A stretch of 64,000 bases of DNA. Source: an uncultured Atopobiaceae bacterium (GTDB lineage Bacteria; Actinomycetota; Coriobacteriia; Coriobacteriales; Atopobiaceae). The notes below the pieces were generated by a model that did not search any database, was not told where the DNA came from, and saw only the letters and a list, made by a program, of their open reading frames with translations. A program made the translations under genes and the position numbers. Shown here one piece after another: positions 30,248-40,886 of the stretch (position 1 is its first letter; every line of letters begins with the position of its first letter). The stretch lies in assembly GCA_934792625.1 (NCBI GenBank), contig CAKVON010000001.1, positions 1 through 64,000 of the forward strand. Direction: 5' to 3'.

Positions 30248-30280
30248 TAGGAGCCTGGCTTCTCCGTAGCCAGGCTCCTA
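30248..30280. terminator. Strong hairpin downstream of the GIY-YIG-like gene
   Basis: Perfect 13-bp arms TAGGAGCCTGGCT (30248-30260) and AGCCAGGCTCCTA (30268-30280) with a 7-nt loop. It lies 34 bp past the stop of the minus-strand gene at 30315 and upstream of the GNAT gene. Confidence 0.75.
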
Positions 30281-30314
30281 TATTGCAACGGGCCCAATGC
30301 TGTCGTAATAGACG

Positions 30315-31043
30315 CTAACGCTCGGCGTTATACATCCTGTGCCCGTCAAACGACTTCCTAAGCAGACCAAGACGATCGCTAAGATCGGCCACTTCGCAGG
30401 GATACACAAACAGGAGCATGTTCTGCCCAAACTTGTAATCTGCATACACGTCTGGGTCCCCGGCACGCGACACCACTCGCGAGACACCCTTTGCCATGTG
30501 CTCGTCAGCACCGACATAGATGCCCAGGTAATCGCTGTACTTCTTGTCGTGATCGTGCTTCTTGTAGGTTGCGATGAGGTAGCAACCGGGCATGTCGAGG
30601 CTTCCGCTCAAAGAGTCAAACTCGGATCCGTGCTTCTCGAGGTAGTCAGTCAGCGGAAAGACGGCTGCAGCACTATCGAAAATCGACTGTCGCGCCGCGT
30701 TGACTGCCTTGCGAGCATCAACGGCGTTCTTCGCGTTCTGGAGTGTCTTGACTGCATTTCCAAGCGCACCTGCTGCCGCGTTGATTCCATTCGCAGCGGC
30801 ATTAGCCCCCTCGCCCGCCTTGTTCGCAAAGGCTTGAACACCATCGGCAACGTTATTCGCCGCCTGTTTGGCCATATCTACAACAGCGTCGGTGTCGACC
30901 TCATCAAGAAGCGGCTTCGCCCTGTCTATCAATATGGCTGCAGCTCCCAAAACACCAGCCACCGAATTGAAGTATTTCTCAACCTCTCGAGGGTTTTTAG
31001 CCACGTAGGCAACACCCTTCTTGGCTATCTCAGCTATGGACAT
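30315..31043 (-). CDS. GIY-YIG-like domain protein with helical N terminus
   Basis: A 242-residue protein. Residues 1-145 are Ala-rich helices with one hydrophobic stretch (FNSVAGVLGAAAILID, about 25-40) and repeated NAA/NAV segments that look coiled or amphipathic. Residues 150-240 resemble GIY-YIG nucleases: MPGCYLIATY, then LGIYVGADEHMAKGV, DPDVYADYKFG, MLLFVYPCE and a final SFDGHRMYN. The usual metal-binding Glu (LNxLE) is replaced: the sequence is LSDRLGLL. It may therefore be catalytically dead or altered. AGGAGGAGG lies 6 bp before the ATG. Base composition is lower in GC than the flanks. It is next to a MmeI-like gene on the same strand. Confidence 0.6.
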   Translation of the reverse strand: MSIAEIAKKGVAYVAKNPREVEKYFNSVAGVLGAAAILIDRAKPLLDEVDTDAVVDMAKQAANNVADGVQAFANKAGEGANAAANGINAAAGALGNAVKTLQNAKNAVDARKAVNAARQSIFDSAAAVFPLTDYLEKHGSEFDSLSGSLDMPGCYLIATYKKHDHDKKYSDYLGIYVGADEHMAKGVSRVVSRAGDPDVYADYKFGQNMLLFVYPCEVADLSDRLGLLRKSFDGHRMYNAER

Positions 31044-31158
31044 CTATGCCTCCTCCTCGGGTGCCACACAATCGACAAGGCTTGCGAAGACCATGGTACG
31101 ACACGCCAGCTTTGTCCTCAGGCAATGCTTCGAACGCACGGTGCTATATCTGCTCCAT

Positions 31159-31193
31159 TCCGTACTCAGGAGTACGACACTCCTGAGTACGGA
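31159..31193. promoter_or_regulatory. Nested palindrome between the two island genes
   Basis: Inverted repeat of 15 bp: TCCGTACTCAGGAGT (31159-31173) and ACTCCTGAGTACGGA (31179-31193) with a 5-nt loop. The left half itself contains the perfect palindrome GTACTCAGGAGTAC (31162-31175). It lies upstream of the GIY-YIG-like gene and downstream of the MmeI-like gene, so it may be an operator, a terminator or both. The remaining 31044-31274 DNA holds no gene. Confidence 0.65.
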
Positions 31194-31274
31194 TTTGTAC
31201 GAGCAGGGACACACATCGGTATTTACCTGGGAATATCTCAGAATCGCTAATTAGCCACAGCCCAAGCCTTCACG

Positions 31275-34076
31275 CTACTCCCCCATAGCCTCCGTCTTCT
31301 GGGCATAGAGCTTGAACAGATGCGCAACGATCTTCTCCTCGTCGCCACCGAAGTCGACGCCATACGCCGCCTCGACCGCAGCATCCAGCTCGGCATGAGC
31401 CTTCATGAGGTCAGGGAACAGGAAGTCATTGTCGGGGTTATACATGTCCGCCAACGTCGCATCGGAATGAGCTGCACGAGCATCGAGCACGGCCTGGGCA
31501 CACTTCTCAATACGCCCGCGCTGCTCGACAGTAGCATCGGGCCAGATAAAGTTGTTGTAGACAATGGTATTTGAGTAATTAAAATCGCTCTTCAAACGAC
31601 CAGACACTTGCCTCATCCAAGCGTTATGAAACTGCGAAGCTATGATTCCAAATACATACAAATCACCACCATCAATATAGAAGAGCTTGTTTCCTGGGAT
31701 CATATTGGTTGTCACGAAACCAGCTGGAACATATTTGCGTCGCCCAGAGGAAACTGACGGAAACGCAATATAGCTATCACTCTTGGGCGGACGCACCTCA
31801 TCAAACAGCCAAGGAACATCCGCTTTCTTGCGCGTTGCGGCCTTTGAGGATGCGAGCCTGAATTCTCGAACGCTGGCCACCCGTTCGCGAACAAGAGGCA
31901 TTTTCGTCAGCACCGCTGGATCGATTTCGTCCATCCAGATGCAATAACGGGGAACGCCCTTGATGAACTCAGCCCCCATGGAAAAGGGACGAATGAGTTC
32001 CTTTGCGCCAGGCTCACTTTTGATAAGCTGTTCACGCTCCCCTTGGGTAAGAAGGAGATTCCCCCCGTCCGTAGGCTGACAGCCACGCACCATGGGAGGA
32101 ACGTCACATAGCGGCTTCGCCCTTCGCGCAATAAACGCATCGGGCGCGGGAGCAAGATAAGCATTGATGTGCTCGACTTCGCGAACATCATCGTTCTCGT
32201 CAAACAGCAAGCACGGCTCGATCTTCTCGCGAGAGAAACCAACGATAATCACGTGAACGTGAGCCTCGTCGGTTGCCTGGGAGTTCCAAACAAATGTTTG
32301 GTAGGCGAAGTTGATGCGAATCCCGTCGTCAAATAGCGGCTTCCACAGAGACTCAACCTGCTGGCCCTGGCAAATGGAGTTCGTAGAAACGAAAGCACAG
32401 CGCGCATGAGTATCGCGAGTGAAGTCCGCCGCCTTCTTGTACCAGCATGCGACATAGTCGAGCACGCCACCCGACTTGCCGAACACGTCAGCGCGATCCT
32501 GCTTCTGGCCTGCCATGAGATTCGAGTAGCCGATAAACGGCGGGTTGCCAACAATGTAGGAAACCTCACTCGCGGGAACAACATCATTCCAGTCGACGCG
32601 AAGAGCATTGCCCTGGATAACACCTTCGTAATCGGTGAGGGGCAGCGGCTCGTAGACACGCTTCGTGACCTTCTCGGTATCTATGTCCGCCTGCTTCTCG
32701 GCAATCCAAAGGGCGGTGCGGGCGACGCAGCAGGCAAAGTCCTCGATCTCGATGCCATGGAAGTTTTTGAGCGAGACCAGAACGCTGCTAACCCCAATGC
32801 CCTCGTATTCCATCGAGAGCTGGCCGCCATCTTTGAGCTCACCAAGCTCGAAAAGGACTCGGTTTTCCAGAGCGCGTAGGCAGACGTAACTTTCGGTAAG
32901 GAAGTTGCCCGAGCCGCAGGCAGGGTCCAGCACCGAGATGGAGCCGATTTTGGAGTGGAGACTCTCGAGGGCCTTGAGCTTGGCACCACCCGCAACGCCC
33001 TTCTCGCAAGCCTCTTTGAATTCGGCCCTGAGGTCGTCCATGAACAGAGGGTCGATGACCTTGTGGATGTTCTCGGGACTGGTGAAGTGCTGGCCGTTGG
33101 CACGGCGGTGGTCGTGGCTGAGAGCGCCCTCGAAGATGGAGCCGAAGACGGTGGGACTGACACCCGACCAATCGAACTCCTGGCAACCCTCGACGATGAG
33201 GGTGGTGCGGAAGTCTTCGTTGAGAGGCGGAATCTCCGTCTGCTCGCGGAAGAGACCACCGTTCATGTATGGGAGACGCTTGAGCCAGTCCTCGGCATAA
33301 GGGTCACGCTCGGAGGGGGGGGTATCCAGCCATTTGAAGAGGTCCTTCAGACCGCGACGCAGGTCGGGAGCCTGAAAGTGCCTGACGTAGTCGCGGAAGG
33401 CGTTGACCTCGATGAGACCCGAGTCCTCGCAGAACATGAGGAACATCAGACGCGTCATGAGGACGCTGAGGGCATGGTGGTTCTCGGGGGAATCAGGGTC
33501 GATGAAGGATGCCGCGACGAAGTCGTGGAGCTTGCCCATGATCTTGCCCGCCTTGACCGAAACGGCCTCGGAGAGCGTAGTGGGCGCAACGTTGCCGCCC
33601 TTGAGGAACTGGACCGCCGCGAGGTTCTTTGGAAGGTCGGCGAGGGCCAGCTTGAAGAGCGGCTCTCCCTTGCATAGCGGATCGGTGTTGCGGTTGTAGA
33701 CCCAGAACTCCTCGAAGTTGCATGCAACAAGGTAGATAGGCTGGTCGTCGACGGAGATGCCCTGAGCGTAGCCGAGCGCCTGCTGAACGGGGGTAACCAT
33801 AACACCCTGGCGTTTCTCGGGCTTGGATAGGTCGATGCCCAAGGACTTCTGCTCGATGATGACCTTGGCGGAAGGCACGTAGACATCGATGAAACCCTTG
33901 TGGTCGCTCACCGCGGTGGAAACGGGAACCTCGAAGCGTAGGCGCTGGATAGCGTCGTCGAGCCCGAGCACGTCCTGGAAGAAGCCGATCCAGAAGCGCT
34001 GGGTGTCCTGGTTCTCGTCTCCTTTGCCCCGCCACTCCTTGGCGAACTTCTCTGCATCAGCCTTGGTTCCAGCCAT
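31275..34076 (-). CDS. MmeI-like type IIL restriction-modification enzyme (single-chain methyltransferase/nuclease)
   Basis: A 933-residue protein close in length to MmeI (919). The N terminus has a plausible D-x10-E-x-K nuclease site: Asp64 in GFIDVYV, Glu75 and Lys77 in IIEQKS. A helical spacer follows, then a gamma-class adenine methyltransferase with SAM motif LDPACGSGNFL (about 383) and catalytic NPPFIGY (about 511). The C-terminal about 350 residues would be the target-recognition domain, with FIWPDATVEQR typical of the family. Type IIL enzymes cut and methylate with one polypeptide. The gene is less GC-rich than its surroundings. AAGGGA precedes the ATG. A methyltransferase-only role is possible if the nuclease site is inactive. 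Confidence 0.85.
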   Translation of the reverse strand: MAGTKADAEKFAKEWRGKGDENQDTQRFWIGFFQDVLGLDDAIQRLRFEVPVSTAVSDHKGFIDVYVPSAKVIIEQKSLGIDLSKPEKRQGVMVTPVQQALGYAQGISVDDQPIYLVACNFEEFWVYNRNTDPLCKGEPLFKLALADLPKNLAAVQFLKGGNVAPTTLSEAVSVKAGKIMGKLHDFVAASFIDPDSPENHHALSVLMTRLMFLMFCEDSGLIEVNAFRDYVRHFQAPDLRRGLKDLFKWLDTPPSERDPYAEDWLKRLPYMNGGLFREQTEIPPLNEDFRTTLIVEGCQEFDWSGVSPTVFGSIFEGALSHDHRRANGQHFTSPENIHKVIDPLFMDDLRAEFKEACEKGVAGGAKLKALESLHSKIGSISVLDPACGSGNFLTESYVCLRALENRVLFELGELKDGGQLSMEYEGIGVSSVLVSLKNFHGIEIEDFACCVARTALWIAEKQADIDTEKVTKRVYEPLPLTDYEGVIQGNALRVDWNDVVPASEVSYIVGNPPFIGYSNLMAGQKQDRADVFGKSGGVLDYVACWYKKAADFTRDTHARCAFVSTNSICQGQQVESLWKPLFDDGIRINFAYQTFVWNSQATDEAHVHVIIVGFSREKIEPCLLFDENDDVREVEHINAYLAPAPDAFIARRAKPLCDVPPMVRGCQPTDGGNLLLTQGEREQLIKSEPGAKELIRPFSMGAEFIKGVPRYCIWMDEIDPAVLTKMPLVRERVASVREFRLASSKAATRKKADVPWLFDEVRPPKSDSYIAFPSVSSGRRKYVPAGFVTTNMIPGNKLFYIDGGDLYVFGIIASQFHNAWMRQVSGRLKSDFNYSNTIVYNNFIWPDATVEQRGRIEKCAQAVLDARAAHSDATLADMYNPDNDFLFPDLMKAHAELDAAVEAAYGVDFGGDEEKIVAHLFKLYAQKTEAMGE

Positions 34077-34218
34077 GGTTGTCCCTTCAAGCGTCGACTA
34101 ATGGTCTTGATTCTAGAGGGACATGGGGACGGAATAGGCGCGACGGGCGGGTGGTGTAGTTGCGAGGCGGGGGGTTCTTCTTGGCAGGAAGGGCCTGGGT
34201 TGGCGGCGTGGCGTTTAT

Positions 34219-34533
34219 GCCAGGGAAGCGGGTTTTCTTACGGTGGGGTGACTCGCGATGCCAGGGAAACGGGTTTTCTTACGGTTGCCGGCGTCTTGTT
34301 TGAGGCGTTAACGCAAGAGTGGGAGAGCCGTCGATTAGGCGCGCAGCGTTTTCGCAGGTAGACGGACCGTCGAGATTCGCGGCACTTCTCGGCAGACGTT
34401 GGTGGTGGCTGACTGCAATCGGCTTGCCGTAAGAAAAGCCGTTTGCCTGGCGGAGGGGCAAGAGCGGCCGTAAGAAAAGCCGTTTGCCTGGCAGAGGGTT
34501 GCGGACGGATGTAAGAAAGCCGTCTTGCTTGGC
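34219..34533. repeat. Large hairpin repeat unit 1 (arms spaced 41 bp)
   Basis: Two forward 25-bp arms (34219-34243 and 34260-34284; GCCAGGGAA ... TTTTCTTACGG) face three reverse arms (34427-34451, 34468-34492, 34509-34533; CCGTAAGAAAA ... TTTGCCTGGC). Neighbouring arms in the same orientation are exactly 41 bp apart. The first forward and first reverse arm differ at only 3 of 25 positions when folded. The 142-bp centre contains CGTTTTCGCAGGTAGA (34347-34362) and a copy of the dispersed motif (34385-34395). No protein gene is credible here. It is not a CRISPR array, since the repeats are inverted and imperfect. Confidence 0.85.
34385..34395 (+). repeat. Dispersed motif CTTCTCGGCAG inside hairpin unit 1
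   Basis: GGCACTTCTCGGCAG in the central loop region of the first hairpin unit, in non-coding DNA. Confidence 0.7.
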
Positions 34534-34588
34534 AGGGAGTTTTGATAAGGGCATCCGTAGGGGCAGAGCTGTTTTGGTTGGGACGGCT

Positions 34589-34852
34589 GCCAGGCTATCG
34601 GGATTTGCCACGTTTCGCGTTGCCTCACTGCCAGGATATCGGGGTTTGCCACGTTTTTCGGGGCGGCGGGCGTGACGCGAAAGAGGGTCGTCACGAAGTC
34701 TGATTACGTTTGCGCAGGTAGATTGGTCATCTATGCCGCACGGAGAGATCATCAGCGGCGAGATGCACCCCCGATGCGCGTTTTAGACGTGGCAGACCCC
34801 GATATCCTGGCGCAAGGACGTCCCGAAACGTGGCAGAGTCGGATAACTTGGC
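34589..34852. repeat. Large hairpin repeat unit 2 (arms spaced 41 bp)
   Basis: A second copy of the same architecture. Forward arms lie at 34589-34617 and 34630-34660 (GCCAGGATATCGGGGTTTGC then CACGTTT), reverse arms at 34788-34811 and 34824-34852 (CGTGGCAG ... TATCCTGGC), again 41 bp apart. The central CGTTTGCGCAGGTAGA (34707-34722) matches unit 1 at 15/16 and lies exactly 360 bp from it. Arms within this unit match each other (GTTTGCCACG with CGTGGCAGAC) but differ from unit 1 in the last third, as expected for co-varying stems. A degenerate third reverse arm may exist near 34868-34884. Confidence 0.85.
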
Positions 34853-34941
34853 GGGCCGTCGTGCCCAAGTGGCACTTCCTAGCAAAGTGGGTGCGCAGCC
34901 CATGGTGGAGTGCGCCGACGCGGGCGCATCGGCACGAAAAC

Positions 34942-34966
34942 GGCGCCCCGCCAGAGACGGGACGCC
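34942..34966 (-). terminator. Terminator of gldA
   Basis: On the minus strand GGCGTCCCG (34966-34958) pairs with CGGGGCGCC (34950-34942), one mismatch, followed by GTTTTCGTGCC. It is 52 bp past the gldA stop. Confidence 0.65.
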
Positions 34967-35017
34967 GCGAGGGACACGTTATGCATCGACGCGCGCGAAC
35001 ACGCGGCCTGCGAGGGG

Positions 35018-36124
35018 TTAGTCCTCGTCGTAGCCGGCGTAGTAGCGGCCGAGGGCGTCGGCGCCGAGGATGGCCTCACAGACCATGTCGGGCGTGACCT
35101 CGAACGGCATGTTGCCCATGGTGTCGCCGGGGGCGCAGGCGGCCTCGGCGACCTTCATGACCTTCTCGCGAGTGACCTCGGTGACGCCGATGTCCTGCAG
35201 GCAGACGGGCAGGCCGATCTCGAGGGCGAAGGCCAGGACCTGCTCGATGGTCTGCTCGGGGGCGTCCTGGAGGACCAGCTGGGCCAGGGTGCCAAAGGCG
35301 ACCTTCTCGCCGTGGTAATAATCGTGGGTCTCCTCGAGCTGGGTCAGGCCGTTGTGGATGGCGTGGGCCGCGGCCAGGCCGGAGCTCTCGAAGCCGATGC
35401 CGGACAGCAGGGTGTTGGCCTCGATGACCTTCTCGACGGCCTTGGTGCAGGCGCCGTGGTCGAGCGCGATCTTGGCCTTGACGCCGTCGGCCATCAGGGT
35501 CTCGAAGCAGAGCTTGGCCAGCGCCAGGCCGGCCATGCCCGCCTTGCCGCCGGCGCAGGTGTCGCCGTCGGCGTCGACGGTGGCCTGGGCCTCGAAGTAG
35601 GTGGCCAGGGCGTCGCCCATGCCGCTGACCGTCAGGCGAACGGGGCTGGCGGCGATGACCGTGGTGTCCATCAGGACCATGTTGGGGTTGGCAGGCAGGA
35701 ACAGGTAGCTGTCGAAGGCGTGGTCGTCGGTGTAGATGACGGACAGGGCCGAGCAGGGCGCGTCGGAGCTGGCGATCGTCGGGCAGATGACGACGGGAAG
35801 GCCCTGGTAGTGGGCAACGGCCTTGGCGGTGTCGAGGGTCTTTCCGCCACCGACGCCCACGACGACGTCGATGCCCTGGGCCTTGACGACCTCGCCCAGG
35901 CGGTCGATCTCGGACTTGGAGCACTCGCCGCCGAAGGACTCGAACGCGACCTCGGCGCCGGTGCCCTCGAAGCCCGCGGCGATCTTCTCGCCAACGCGGC
36001 GCTTGCCGGAGTCGGTGATAACGACGAGGGCCCTCTTGCCCAGCGACTCGACGTATCCGCCGAGGTCGGCAAGGGCGTTTGCCCCCTGGATGTACTTGGA
36101 CGGGCTGTTGAAGATCTGTGCCAT
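35018..36124 (-). CDS. gldA: Glycerol dehydrogenase
   Basis: A 368-residue zinc/NAD-dependent family III dehydrogenase oxidising glycerol to dihydroxyacetone or the reverse. It has the NAD motif VVGVGGGKTLDTAKAVA, CPTIASSDAPCSALSVIYTD, the metal ligand Asp in MGDALATYFEA, and the metal-ligand His residues in AAHAIHNGL and YYHGEKVAFG. Length and motifs match GldA closely. GGGAGGAG precedes the ATG. It stands alone with a terminator. Confidence 0.95.
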   Translation of the reverse strand: MAQIFNSPSKYIQGANALADLGGYVESLGKRALVVITDSGKRRVGEKIAAGFEGTGAEVAFESFGGECSKSEIDRLGEVVKAQGIDVVVGVGGGKTLDTAKAVAHYQGLPVVICPTIASSDAPCSALSVIYTDDHAFDSYLFLPANPNMVLMDTTVIAASPVRLTVSGMGDALATYFEAQATVDADGDTCAGGKAGMAGLALAKLCFETLMADGVKAKIALDHGACTKAVEKVIEANTLLSGIGFESSGLAAAHAIHNGLTQLEETHDYYHGEKVAFGTLAQLVLQDAPEQTIEQVLAFALEIGLPVCLQDIGVTEVTREKVMKVAEAACAPGDTMGNMPFEVTPDMVCEAILGADALGRYYAGYDED

Positions 36125-36240
36125 GGCAAAACTCCTCCCTATTGGGGCCGCGTGCGGACGGCGCCCGCGTGTGGCCCATTTGATTCAGTCTAGCGAGAAG
36201 GGCCGGCGGAATCGTAAGGGAATTTGCAACAAGTGCGACC

Positions 36241-37503
36241 TCAGGCCTCGCGCGAGCGGCGGGCCAGGCGCAGCGACAGCGCCACGAGCGCACAGGCCAG
36301 AAGCGCGAACGCGGCGCCGACCAGGCCCACGAAGCGCATGCCGGGCCCGCTCACCACGGCGCCGCCGACCGCGGTGCCGAACGCGATGCCGATGTTGAAC
36401 GAGGCGGGCTCGATCGAGCTGGCCAGGGTGAGCGCCTTGGGGTGGCGCCTGGTGGCCGTGTCCATAAACATCGAGATGCACGGGACCGAGACGATGTACA
36501 TGAGAAGGCCGATGCACAGCACGACCACCAGCGCCCACGGCATGCTCGGGCCGAGGGCCCACAGCGTCGCCAGCGCGGCAGCCAGAAGCGGGAAGGTGAC
36601 CAGAAGGCCCCTCATGCCAAAGCGGGAGTCGACCACGCCCGAGGCGAGGTTGCTGACCAAGCAGACACCGCCATACGCCATGAGCACGGCACTCGCGGCG
36701 ACGGGCGTCATGCCAAGGACGTCCTCCAGGTACGGCGTGATGTAGCCGTAGAACACGTAGACAGCGCCGACGCCGAAGACGAAGATCGCGATGCCCGACA
36801 GCACACAGCTCTCGCGCAGGAGGCCAAACTGCTCGGAGGCGGTGGCGGGCTCGTCGGTGGCACCGGTGCGCGGGAAGACCGCTGCCAGCGCGACGCACGA
36901 CGCCGCGGCCAACACCAGCGTGCCCGCCATGGCAACGTGCCAGTCGAGGTAGCTGGCCACGAGACGGCCCACCGAGGTCACCACGACCATGGCCATCGCG
37001 AACGCGGCGTACACGACCGAGATGGTCATCGAGACGCGGTCGCTCCCCACCAGCTCGGGGATGCAGGTGACGCCGACGGCAAGAAGGCCGCCGGAGCACG
37101 CGCCCAGAAGCACGCGCGACGCCAGGAGCACCTCGAAGGTGGGCGCGAGCATCGCGGCGAGGTTGCCCAGGACGAAGACGACCGAGTAGGCGACGAGCAG
37201 CTGGAAGCGACGGAAGCGGCCCGTGACCAGCGCCAGGATCGGCGTGAGCACGGCATAGGTGATCGAGAAGAGGCTGATCAGCTGGCCAACCTGCGCCAGG
37301 CTCACGCCGAAGTCGCGCGCCAGCTCGGGCTCGATGCCGATGACGACGAACTCCGAGCACCCGAGCGCAAAGCCGAGAAGGACCAGCAGCACGATGCAGA
37401 GACGTGCGTGGGCGGGTCGGGCGGGCTTGGCGGGGGTCGCCGGCGCGGCGGGGGCGGGAGCCGCGGTGGGCGTGGCGGGGTTTGGCGTGGCGGTGCTGTC
37501 CAA
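36241..37503 (-). CDS. Major facilitator superfamily transporter (drug/arabinose-efflux type)
   Basis: A 420-residue 12-segment MFS protein with a Pro/Ala-rich cytoplasmic N terminus of about 30 residues. It has GVSLAQVGQLISLFSITYAV, VTGRFRRFQLL and the motif SRVLLGACSGGLLAVGV. The start is TTG at 37503, read from the AGGAG site 9 bp upstream; upstream in-frame ATG codons have no such site and lie in unlikely sequence. It resembles YdhP/AraJ-type exporters. The substrate is unknown. It is not obviously in an operon. Confidence 0.85.
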   Translation of the reverse strand: MDSTATPNPATPTAAPAPAAPATPAKPARPAHARLCIVLLVLLGFALGCSEFVVIGIEPELARDFGVSLAQVGQLISLFSITYAVLTPILALVTGRFRRFQLLVAYSVVFVLGNLAAMLAPTFEVLLASRVLLGACSGGLLAVGVTCIPELVGSDRVSMTISVVYAAFAMAMVVVTSVGRLVASYLDWHVAMAGTLVLAAASCVALAAVFPRTGATDEPATASEQFGLLRESCVLSGIAIFVFGVGAVYVFYGYITPYLEDVLGMTPVAASAVLMAYGGVCLVSNLASGVVDSRFGMRGLLVTFPLLAAALATLWALGPSMPWALVVVLCIGLLMYIVSVPCISMFMDTATRRHPKALTLASSIEPASFNIGIAFGTAVGGAVVSGPGMRFVGLVGAAFALLACALVALSLRLARRSREA

Positions 37504-37602
37504 CGTTCTTCTCTCCTGGGGACGACTCGGTCGTACGGACCAACGGCCACACATGGTGGCACAGAATCGTTGCGCCCGCGTCACGCGGGACGGGCAGCGG
37601 TG

Positions 37603-40168
<2,566 letters not shown>

Positions 40169-40199
40169 GGCCGCCATGCCAGCAAGTGGCATGGCGGCC
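40169..40199 (-). terminator. Terminator of the sgc-like operon
   Basis: Perfect 13-bp arms GGCCGCCATGCCA (40169-40181) and TGGCATGGCGGCC (40187-40199), loop of 5, followed on the minus strand by TTTGTGTGTC. It lies 34 bp after the aldolase stop. Confidence 0.85.
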
Positions 40200-40232
40200 A
40201 GAACAGGCGAGCTTATGGAAGGGCTCCCTACC

Positions 40233-40877
40233 CTATGCGGGCTGACCGTAGTAGCCGCGCTCCTCGGCCTCGTCGGCAATCTGCTCCGGGGTCAGGTGCG
40301 CCACCGGAAGACCGGTCGCAAGGGCTGCCAGGTAGCACTTGCAGCCCTCCTCCAGGTTGACCGCCACGGACAGGGCCTCGCGAACGCTCTTGCCGAACGC
40401 GATGACGCCATGGTGCTTGAGGATCACGGCCAGGGAGTCGCCCGCGTACTCGACGGTCTGCACGCCCATGCCCTCGTCGGAGCTACGCGTGAACGGGGCG
40501 ACCTTCACCGCGGCGTTGAGCTCGTCGATAACGGTCACGAAGTCGGCGGGCAGCTCGTCTGCCACCAGCGAAAGCGCGGTGGCATAGGGCTGGTGCGTGT
40601 GAATGACGGCGTTGATGTCAGGCCTGTGATTGAACACGTAGAGGACCGCGGTGATGTCCGAGGTCGGACGGCGCGTGCCCTCGACCACGTTGCCGGCGGC
40701 GTCGACGACAACCACGTCGTTCGGCTCCATCGTCTCGTAATCCATGGCGGAAGGCGTGACCAGGAACCGGTCGTCATCGACCCTCAGGCTGACGTTGCCG
40801 CCGTTGCCCTTGATCAGCTGCTCCGCCTTCATCTGAAGGGCGCAGTCGATAAGGGATTGCTTCTCGCTCTCGTACAT
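40233..40877 (-). CDS. Class II aldolase/pentulose-phosphate epimerase family protein
   Basis: A 214-residue zinc enzyme of the AraD/FucA family. It has GNGGNVSLR near residue 25, the zinc-binding HTHQPYA (H-x-H), and a later HHGVIAFG with the third His. In this neighbourhood (a pentulokinase and an epimerase) a role in isomerising or cleaving a pentulose phosphate, such as L-ribulose-5-phosphate 4-epimerase, is the best guess. L-fuculose-phosphate aldolase activity is the alternative. It is the last gene of the operon, 9 bp after the epimerase-like gene. Confidence 0.8.
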   Translation of the reverse strand: MYESEKQSLIDCALQMKAEQLIKGNGGNVSLRVDDDRFLVTPSAMDYETMEPNDVVVVDAAGNVVEGTRRPTSDITAVLYVFNHRPDINAVIHTHQPYATALSLVADELPADFVTVIDELNAAVKVAPFTRSSDEGMGVQTVEYAGDSLAVILKHHGVIAFGKSVREALSVAVNLEEGCKCYLAALATGLPVAHLTPEQIADEAEERGYYGQPA

Positions 40878-40886
40878 AGGACCCCC

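Noticed and set aside
30339-31250. Plus-strand frame opposite the GIY-YIG-like gene
   Set aside because: It lacks a ribosome binding site and recognisable domains, while the minus-strand gene has a strong one and a plausible domain.
34279-34752. Long minus-strand open frames rich in repeated peptides such as GFSYGK and NVANPD
   Set aside because: They are translations of the inverted DNA repeat units in several frames, have no ribosome binding site and resemble no protein family.
34219-34852. CRISPR array
   Set aside because: Repeats occur in both orientations, are imperfect, and have 12-16 bp spacers; no cas genes are present.
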